A DNA stretch of 64,000 nucleotides, taken from assembly GCF_016342265.1 (NCBI RefSeq), contig NZ_JAEIOS010000009.1:310001-374000 (forward strand), written 5' to 3'. Source of the stretch: Corynebacterium meridianum. GTDB lineage: Bacteria > Actinomycetota > Actinomycetes > Mycobacteriales > Mycobacteriaceae. Each line of letters starts with the position of its first letter. Position 1 is the stretch's first letter. Below are positions 57,213-64,000 of the stretch, piece by piece. Position numbers and translations under genes: made by a program. The notes beneath the pieces were generated by a model. The model saw nothing but the letters and a program-made list of their open reading frames with translations. It was not told the DNA's origin and ran no database searches.

Positions 57213-58385
57213 CTACCCGGCGATCGATCCGCCGGCGATTTCGACGAACTGCTCGTTCTGGAAGTCCCGCGGCGAGATGCCGTGCATCCCCTTGAAAGCC
57301 CGGGAGAAGGCGGCCGTGGACCGGTACCCGACCGTCCGGGACACGTCCTTCGGGCGCAGGCCCGCACGCAGCAGCTTCCGTGCCTCATCCATCTTCTGCG
57401 TGAAGGTGAACACCGATGGCGCGGAGGCGGTGTCGGCCCGGGTGACCACTCCGAGAGCACTGCGGTAGCAGTCCACGACGTCCGCGAGCTCCGGGGTCGC
57501 GTCCAGATCCGTGTCCGCGCTCATGGGCAGGGCGATCGATCCGGCGGCGATGTCGAGGCGGGTGTTTGTCCCGGCGGGAATCGTCGCACTGTCCCCGTTT
57601 CCGAGGAAACGGCAGTAGCCCGGGGTGGTCAATGTCGCGGTTCCGCGGTAGACCCACAGGACCACGTCTGATCCGGTGGAACGGTGCCAGGTACTCGACG
57701 AGGGGATCTCCGGAGGAGTCCCCGCCGGAGCCATTCCGACGGAACCGGGGGTGTAGGCGGACGGTGTGCAGCCGGTGTGACGACGGAAGGCGCGGGTCAG
57801 TGACGAGGTGGCGGCGAAGCCAACGAGATTGGCGACGACCGCAACGGAGAAATCTCGAGCGAGGAGTTCCGCGGCCGAGGACACTCGGTAGGCGGTGCGC
57901 CACTCGGAGAACGTAAGACCGGTGGAGGCGAGGAACTGCCGCTGCAGCGTCCGGGCGGAAACCCGGTACTGCTCGGCGAAGTCCTCGAGAGAGGTCTGGT
58001 CACCGGGGTTGACGCGCAGCCGCTCGGCCACGGCGTTCGCCTCGTCGGCCTCCGGCGCGGGCGGCGGGGCCGCGGGATCATCGAAGAGCCTCGCGATCTC
58101 CGGGGAGAGGGTTCGGGCGCCCCGCAGGTAGCCCAATGACCGGGAGAACTCGTAGACCATGAAGTCACCCCATTCCACGCCGAGATGGACGCGGCGGGAC
58201 GTCCCGGAGATGCCCAGATTCGGGAAGACGATCGGGATGACCAGACCATCGCCGGACACCGTGGACGGCCCTGCGGCGAAACAGAGTTCACCGGCGGGGA
58301 GTTCACACTTCCAGGTGCCGACCCTGATCGTCGCGGAACCCGAATGGCACCACAGGAGAGCCGGATGGGGGTAGGAGACAACCAT
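57213..58385 (-). CDS. Tandem AraC-type regulator, DtxR-controlled, RipA-like
   Basis: From the ATG at 58385 (GAGG six bases upstream) the product has 390 residues with a duplicated layout. A cupin-like N-terminus (HPALLWCHSGSATIRVGTWK) leads to a first AraC HTH (LEDFAEQYRVSARTLQRQFL, then VVANLVGFAATSSLTRAF, about 135-215). A second cupin-like part (DVVLWVYRGTATLTTPGY) leads to a shorter second HTH (RPKDVSRTVGYRSTAAFSRA, about 345-365). RipA of C. glutamicum is a single AraC-type repressor of iron proteins that is itself under DtxR control. The DtxR-like box 20 bases upstream of this start suggests a similar role. Confidence 0.75.
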   Translation of the reverse strand: MVVSYPHPALLWCHSGSATIRVGTWKCELPAGELCFAAGPSTVSGDGLVIPIVFPNLGISGTSRRVHLGVEWGDFMVYEFSRSLGYLRGARTLSPEIARLFDDPAAPPPAPEADEANAVAERLRVNPGDQTSLEDFAEQYRVSARTLQRQFLASTGLTFSEWRTAYRVSSAAELLARDFSVAVVANLVGFAATSSLTRAFRRHTGCTPSAYTPGSVGMAPAGTPPEIPSSSTWHRSTGSDVVLWVYRGTATLTTPGYCRFLGNGDSATIPAGTNTRLDIAAGSIALPMSADTDLDATPELADVVDCYRSALGVVTRADTASAPSVFTFTQKMDEARKLLRAGLRPKDVSRTVGYRSTAAFSRAFKGMHGISPRDFQNEQFVEIAGGSIAG

Positions 58386-58403
58386 GTCGTACCTCAATCA
58401 TCT

Positions 58404-58422
58404 TTAGGCGACGCTAACCTAA
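58404..58422. promoter_or_regulatory. DtxR-like iron box before the AraC regulator
   Basis: TTAGGCGACGCTAACCTAA matches the 19-bp DtxR consensus at 16 positions. It lies just upstream of the ribosome-binding site of the AraC gene, a location that would block transcription when iron is plentiful. A weaker similar site may lie at about 58430-58450. Confidence 0.7.
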
Positions 58423-59105
58423 ACGATAGTAACGGTAAGGCAACACTAAGACACTAGCAGCCCGGACGAAAATCCTTGTCAATTGCCTGTAGTGCAACCA
58501 TTCGGTGAGGTCAAGGCATCCTTCTTTCGACTACCCCCAATTGTTCATCCACCCCCATCATGGGGTGCCGTGCGAAAAGTCACAGGCCAGGGGGCAGAGG
58601 AACTGCAGCACCGCCGACTTCCGGAATGATTCTGCGGCACCGTCCGCAATCGCTGAACCGCCGTCGAAATGTGCCCGCTCGCGCACGTTCGCGACGACCC
58701 CCTCCGGCCCACCGTCGAAGCTCCATCGTCAAATGGAGAAGGCTCGCCCTCGGAGACGGAGCCCCGTCGACAATTCCCTCCCAGCTCATGCACTGGCATC
58801 AACTTGGATGGGTGGCGCCGGTTGGCTGAGTTTCATGGTCGGCGGCCTGTTCGTCGCAGGAGACCGCTGGCGGTGGACCGGTCTGTGAGCCATGCCATGG
58901 AACCGGTCGTGTGCCGGCCCGAATGCGACTCTCCGGAATCTCACCCGTCAGTCAGACACGCTCGCGGGATGGGCGCAATCGGTGTCGGGAAACCCTCGGC
59001 CGGTGACTCCCGCAGGCCCTGAGTTCCCCGGGGAGCCTCGGAGGATGCACCCGTTACGGCCCATCTCCACGGCCGCCGCCGGGTCAGATGGGCGCAACCT
59101 CATGC
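58423..59105. other. 683-bp region without a recognised gene
   Basis: This region lies between the AraC promoter and the tRNA gene. Frames of up to 127 codons exist on the plus strand, but they overlap each other, lack ribosome-binding sites and show no family signature. Unmapped small RNAs cannot be excluded. Confidence 0.4.
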
Positions 59106-59182
59106 TGGTGCCCCCAGTGGGACTCGAACCCACACTGCGCGGATTTTAAGTCCGCTGCCTCTGCCAATTGGGCTATAGGGGC
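59106..59182 (-). tRNA. tRNA-Leu(TAA) with short variable loop
   Basis: The 77-nt cloverleaf on the minus strand has acceptor GCCCCTA/TGGGGGC, D arm GCC...GGC, anticodon stem GCGGA/TCCGC with loop CTTAAAA (anticodon TAA), five-base variable loop, T arm GTGGG-TTCGAGT-CCCAC and an encoded CCA. The anticodon reads leucine UUA, yet the variable loop is of class I length rather than the long arm of normal leucine tRNAs. Confidence 0.9.
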
Positions 59183-59220
59183 GTGCCGGCACAGTTTAAC
59201 GCACCGGCCCCCGAGCGTCC

Positions 59221-60183
59221 CTATCCCTGGTCCAGCTCGTCGGCGAGGCCTGCGATGATGCCGTCGAGGATGTCCTTCTCGGAGACGACCATGGAATCGA
59301 CCCCCGTGGCGTCGCGGGCGAGATCGATGATCCCCTGGACGACGACGGAACCGCCGCCGAGGACGTCCGCACGCCCGGGGTGGATGACCGGATTGGTGGC
59401 GCGCTGTTCAGAGGTCTCGGCGATGAGGTGGTCGGTGAGCACCTTGAGTGCGTCGAAGCGGAGCACGGAACCGTGGATCGCGCTGGCGTCGTAGCTCTCC
59501 AGTCCCAGGGCGAGTGCGGAGAGCGTCGTGAATGTTCCCGCGCAGCCGACGAAGGTGCGTGCCTTATCAACTGGGACGATGGTGCGGACCTGATCGAGGC
59601 GTTCCGCGACGTACTCGCGGGCGATCTCGATCTCGGTGTCGGTGGCGGGGTTCGAGCGCATGATCCGTTCGGTGACCCGGACGCAGCCCATCTGGGCGGA
59701 GTGGCTGCCGAGGATACCGTCGTCGACGGTGCCTACGACAAACTCCGTGGATCCTCCGCCGAGGTCGATCACACAGAACGGGCCGGTCTCCGGGGGCAGG
59801 TCGGCGACCGCGCCGCGGAAGCTCAGTGCGGCCTCTTCCTCGCCGGTGATGACCTCGGCGACCGCCCCGGGTTTGATCCGGCCGAGGAGCTGGCGGGTCA
59901 TCCGGAAGAAGTCCTCGCGGTTGTGGGCGTCGCGGGTGGCGGAGGTGGCGACCATGCGGACATCGGCGACGCGTTCAATCTCCATGATCTCGACGTAGCG
60001 TTCGAGGGCCGCGCGGGTTCGTTCGAGGGCCGCGGGTGACAGTTCACCGTTCGCGTCGACGCCTTCCCCGAGCCGGACGATCTCCATGGCCCGGTGGATC
60101 TCCCGGGTCTGCCCTCCGCCGACCTCACAGATCAGAAGCCGGAGGGAGTTGGTTCCGCAGTCGATCGCTGCGAGGCGGGTCAT
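59221..60183 (-). CDS. ppx: Exopolyphosphatase (Ppx/GppA family)
   Basis: The 320-residue enzyme hydrolyses polyphosphate or pppGpp. It has the ASKHA motifs AAIDCGTNSLRLLICEV at the start, VATSATRDAHN, EVITGEEEAALSFRGAV, FCVIDLGGGSTEFVVG and CAGTFTTLSALALGL. The ATG at 60183 overlaps the DUF501 stop by four bases, so both belong to one operon with divIC and eno, as around Rv1026 to Rv1023. Confidence 0.9.
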   Translation of the reverse strand: MTRLAAIDCGTNSLRLLICEVGGGQTREIHRAMEIVRLGEGVDANGELSPAALERTRAALERYVEIMEIERVADVRMVATSATRDAHNREDFFRMTRQLLGRIKPGAVAEVITGEEEAALSFRGAVADLPPETGPFCVIDLGGGSTEFVVGTVDDGILGSHSAQMGCVRVTERIMRSNPATDTEIEIAREYVAERLDQVRTIVPVDKARTFVGCAGTFTTLSALALGLESYDASAIHGSVLRFDALKVLTDHLIAETSEQRATNPVIHPGRADVLGGGSVVVQGIIDLARDATGVDSMVVSEKDILDGIIAGLADELDQG

Positions 60184-60737
60184 TTCCGGACCTCCGCGTG
60201 GGTGAAGTCGAACTGTTCGATGTCGATGCCGAGGTCGGCGCAGGTGGGCCAATCGGCGGGGATCGCGGTGCCGCGGAGGTCGGCGTGCTCGGCGGCCAGC
60301 GCGACAGCCTCGTCACCGAGCCGGAAATGGCCCGCGCCCTCGGCGAGGGCGTAGGCGATGAGGACGTGGAGGCACTTGACACGCTCGGGCATCCCGCCGC
60401 CGGAGAAGTCTGTGCCGAGGTCCTCGAGGGCGTTGCGCCGTTCGAGGTAGTGGCGGTGTGCCGCGTCGTAGTCGGCGGCGAGCGTCAGGTCGTCTTTGAG
60501 GCGGTCGCTCATCCACTTCATGACGTGCGCGACCTCGAGGCGCGATGCCTCGGCGGTGAGGCGGGGGTCGGTGAGGTAGTAGAGCGTCGGGAACGGGGTC
60601 CCGTCCGGTAGGCGCGGCGCGGTGGTGACGACACCGGGTTCCCCGTCCGGGCAGCGGTAGGCGATGTCGATGACTCCGCGGGGTTCGCGACCGAGTTGTT
60701 CGGTCACCCGGGCGATGTCGGCGTCGTTGACTGTCAT
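60180..60737 (-). CDS. DUF501 protein
   Basis: The 185-residue protein shows the conserved opening DIARVTEQLGREPRGV, then IAYRCPDGEPGVVTTAPRLP, GTPFPTLYYLTDPRLTAEAS and RLEVAHVMKWMSDRL...SGGGMPERVKCLHVLIAY. The HVL.AY...GPG/HF block and several His, Cys residues are family hallmarks. It is located between divIC and ppx as in all related genomes. The function is unknown. Confidence 0.9.
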   Translation of the reverse strand: MTVNDADIARVTEQLGREPRGVIDIAYRCPDGEPGVVTTAPRLPDGTPFPTLYYLTDPRLTAEASRLEVAHVMKWMSDRLKDDLTLAADYDAAHRHYLERRNALEDLGTDFSGGGMPERVKCLHVLIAYALAEGAGHFRLGDEAVALAAEHADLRGTAIPADWPTCADLGIDIEQFDFTHAEVRK

Positions 60738-60782
60738 GTGTGTTCTCCTTGTCGCCCCGGGCTGCGGGGTGGTCAGATTCTG

Positions 60783-61391
60783 TCAGTCGGCGGGCGCGGG
60801 GGCGGGCGGTTCCTCCGGTGGTGCGGGGACTGCGGTCGGCAGGTTGCCCTTCCGGCTCTCGTCCACCGGATCCGTCTCCGGGGCGGTACCCGGGAGAGCC
60901 AGCTCGGTGTCGCGGCTCGCGACGGAGTTCCACAGCACGTCCCACCAGGGGTCGCTCACCGCCTGCGTGGCGTCCTCCCCGCCGACGGTGGTCGCGGTCG
61001 AGGTGGTGATCTCCGGGTCAATGATGCGGAAAGGGGTCTCCCCCGGTTCGATCACGCCGAGTCGCTGCCGGGCCTGTTCCCGGATGTACGCCTCGGAACG
61101 GTACTTCTCTATCTCGTCGACGAGGGCGTCGCGGCGCTCGGTACGCTCAGCGATGGATGCGCTGAGCCGGGCGATTTCCGCCCGCTGCTGGAAGTAGTTG
61201 CGCACGGGGACCGCGATCATCACCAGCACGAGGATGAGGACGAGGATCAGTATCCCGACCTGGAGGGCACTGAACCTCCCGCGGGTTCCGGGCGCACGCG
61301 ACGGCCTCGCCGCCCTCCCGGGTCGCTGTTCTGATGTTCTGCGGTTGGTGACGGGTACCCGTTTCCGCCGCAGGTGCGCTTGATTCACCAT
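60783..61391 (-). CDS. divIC: Septum formation initiator (DivIC/FtsB) family protein
   Basis: The 202-residue bitopic protein has a basic cytoplasmic N-terminus (RRTSEQRPGRAARPSR), one helix (ALQVGILILVLILVLVMIAV) and an extracytoplasmic coiled coil (NYFQQRAEIARLSASIAERT...RRDALVDEIEKY), then AYIREQARQRLGVIEPGETPF. Such proteins form the FtsB/FtsL/FtsQ divisome complex. A Pro-rich tail follows. It lies directly downstream of eno. Confidence 0.9.
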   Translation of the reverse strand: MVNQAHLRRKRVPVTNRRTSEQRPGRAARPSRAPGTRGRFSALQVGILILVLILVLVMIAVPVRNYFQQRAEIARLSASIAERTERRDALVDEIEKYRSEAYIREQARQRLGVIEPGETPFRIIDPEITTSTATTVGGEDATQAVSDPWWDVLWNSVASRDTELALPGTAPETDPVDESRKGNLPTAVPAPPEEPPAPAPAD

Positions 61392-61445
61392 TGTCCGTCG
61401 ATCCTACCGCGCCGGCGTGCGGCTGTGCGAGCACCGGGACACGAA

Positions 61446-61485
61446 CGGGCCCGGACGCCCCCTGTTACGGGGATGTCCGGGCCCG
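61446..61485 (-). terminator. Hairpin after eno
   Basis: CGGGCCCGGAC (61446-61456) pairs with GTCCGGGCCCG (61475-61485). On the minus strand it is followed only by TTCGT, so read-through into divIC is possible. Confidence 0.6.
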
Positions 61486-61507
61486 GGCCCGTGTTTCCTA
61501 CCGGGTG

Positions 61508-62794
<1,287 letters not shown>

Positions 62795-63032
62795 CTATGC
62801 CTTTTGGATGATGCTTCGGTTGTCGTTCTACGTGGCGCCGCACAGGCCCTCAACCGGAACACACCACCCGGGCAGTACCTCACACAACCGGAAATAACCG
62901 GGCGTTTTAGGGAGATGCACCCCGGAGGGATCTGATGGTCGGCGACCATGCGGAACGCTCATCTTCAATTGTTCCATGAAATGCCCGGGCGCGCCGCCGG
63001 ACCACACATCCGGGCACCACATCACACCGCCG

Positions 63033-63821
63033 TCACACCGGCGGTTGGCGAAGCGCGTAGGCCGCGGCGGCGTCCCGGACCTTGATGAGGTAGTCGGCGG
63101 AGTTGTTGTAGGACCGGATCGCCTGGGTCCAGCCTTCCGGGGTCGCGAGGTCACGGTCGTGTGCACAGAGCAGGCGTGCGGACGCGAGGGCCGCATCATC
63201 GATCTGCTGGGGATCCGCGGTACCGTCGCCGTTCGCGTCCCGGCCGTAGATGCGCCACGAGGAGGGGATGAACTGCATGGGGCCGACGGCGCGGTCGAAT
63301 TCGGCGTCGCCGTCGAGTTCCCCACCGTCGGTGTCCGGCACCCGCGCGAGGCCCGGGCCGCCGTCCAGGGGCACACCGATGACCGGTGGGTCTACGACCC
63401 CTTCCGCACCGATCCGGGAACCGCCGAAGATCCTGCCCGAGTAGGTTCCGTGCCGGGTCTCGACGTGACCGATTCCGGCGAGGGTGTTCCAGGCGAGGTG
63501 GCAGTTCGGCCAGCTCTGCTGGGCGATGAGCGCCGCATTGCCGTACGCCTGGACCGCCGCGACGGGGATCCCCGTGTCCGCGGCGATCGGTTCGGCCCAG
63601 AATCCGAGCTTTAGCGAGGTTCTTCCGGGGGCGTTGACGTCGATCTGCGGGACCGCCTCCCCCACCGCCGGAGGGACATTGTCGGGCACGGGCTGCAGTT
63701 GCCTGATCGGACTGGGACCGTCGAGAAAGGACAGGATCCAGCCGACGAATGCGACGACCATCACCACGGCCAGGACCGAGGTGAGGCCGGCGACGAAGGT
63801 GCGGCGGACTGCGGATCTCAT
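63033..63821 (-). CDS. Membrane-anchored lytic transglycosylase (LpqU-like)
   Basis: From the ATG at 63821 the product has 262 residues: an N-terminal membrane anchor (FVAGLTSVLAVVMVVAFVGWI) and an SLT domain. The catalytic Glu is in NTLAGIGHVETRHGTYSG; the second block is RAVGPMQFIPSSWRIYGRDA, with GDGTADPQQIDDAALASARL later. Such proteins cleave peptidoglycan glycan strands during growth or division. It lies upstream of eno as Rv1022 does. Confidence 0.88.
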   Translation of the reverse strand: MRSAVRRTFVAGLTSVLAVVMVVAFVGWILSFLDGPSPIRQLQPVPDNVPPAVGEAVPQIDVNAPGRTSLKLGFWAEPIAADTGIPVAAVQAYGNAALIAQQSWPNCHLAWNTLAGIGHVETRHGTYSGRIFGGSRIGAEGVVDPPVIGVPLDGGPGLARVPDTDGGELDGDAEFDRAVGPMQFIPSSWRIYGRDANGDGTADPQQIDDAALASARLLCAHDRDLATPEGWTQAIRSYNNSADYLIKVRDAAAAYALRQPPV

Positions 63822-64000
63822 AGCGGCGAATTGTACCCGTGCCACTCCCCCGGAAAGCCAGCCCTGCAGAACATCCGCACCACCGGTACCAATTACCTCT
63901 CTGATTGTTTTTCTTCACTTCAGTAACGGGTGGGGCTACAGTTTCAACCAGACCCCGTCCGCCGGCCACCGAACGGACCCCACCGAATAAGGATTCAGGA
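63822..64000. other. Right edge, upstream of the lytic transglycosylase
   Basis: No gene is visible. The last bases (AAGGATTCAGGA) could be a ribosome-binding site for a plus-strand gene beyond the window. Confidence 0.3.

Noticed and set aside
58505..58888. 127-codon plus-strand frame near the tRNA
   Set aside because: It overlaps several equally plausible frames and has no ribosome-binding site or conserved motif.

Overview
The window is a stretch of a high-GC actinobacterial chromosome, most probably Corynebacterium or a close relative. The evidence is a mycothiol S-conjugate amidase (Mca), a MetP/MetS-type methionine importer with its small subunit, DUF6542, DUF4245, DUF4307, DUF5997 and DUF501 proteins, a Z-isoprenyl synthase, an LGFP-repeat lipoprotein and two sites resembling the corynebacterial DtxR iron box. 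From about 20.9 kb to the right edge the housekeeping genes follow the order of the Mycobacterium tuberculosis Rv1022-Rv1112 block: ychF, DUF6542, ispH, xseA/xseB, DUF4245, glpX, fumC, glyA, coaA, uppS-like, mca, greA, ppx/DUF501/divIC, eno and a lytic transglycosylase, with lineage-specific insertions.

The left third (1-20.94 kb) is accessory DNA at the 3' end of ychF. It has three layers. (a) 1-2.45 kb holds a truncated 5'-nucleotidase at the window edge and the decayed remains of a GmrSD-like (DUF262) restriction gene and a possible acetyltransferase. (b) About 2.45-14.58 kb looks like an integrative and mobilizable element: an Xis-like HTH protein, a 1423-residue single-chain replicase (Toprim, AAA+ ATPase, 3'-5' exonuclease, family A polymerase), a mob region in which mobB is embedded out of frame in the relaxase gene, an ArdA anti-restriction gene in a repeat-bounded cassette beside a tRNA 3'-end fragment, an iteron/AT-rich/G-rich region that could be a replication origin, and a large serine recombinase. 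(c) 14.58-20.94 kb holds a type III restriction-modification operon (mod, res) followed by a DUF3644 protein with a HEPN-like Rx4H motif. Two near-identical 26-bp copies of the ychF tail bound layer (c), and the last ychF codons form the ribosome-binding site of mod.

The chromosomal part carries several small regulated units: a TetR/MFS efflux pair with a palindromic operator; a CstR-like persulfide-response operon (CoA-disulfide reductase-rhodanese, CstR, a 54-residue Cys-rich protein) behind a CsoR/CstR-type palindrome; and a tandem AraC regulator reminiscent of RipA behind a DtxR-like box. Two adjacent secreted phosphate/nucleic-acid scavenging genes (40.7-45.4 kb) carry three single-base frameshifts. 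One tRNA gene is present: a leucine-anticodon (TAA) tRNA with a short variable loop. No rRNA operon, complete insertion sequence or CRISPR array was found.
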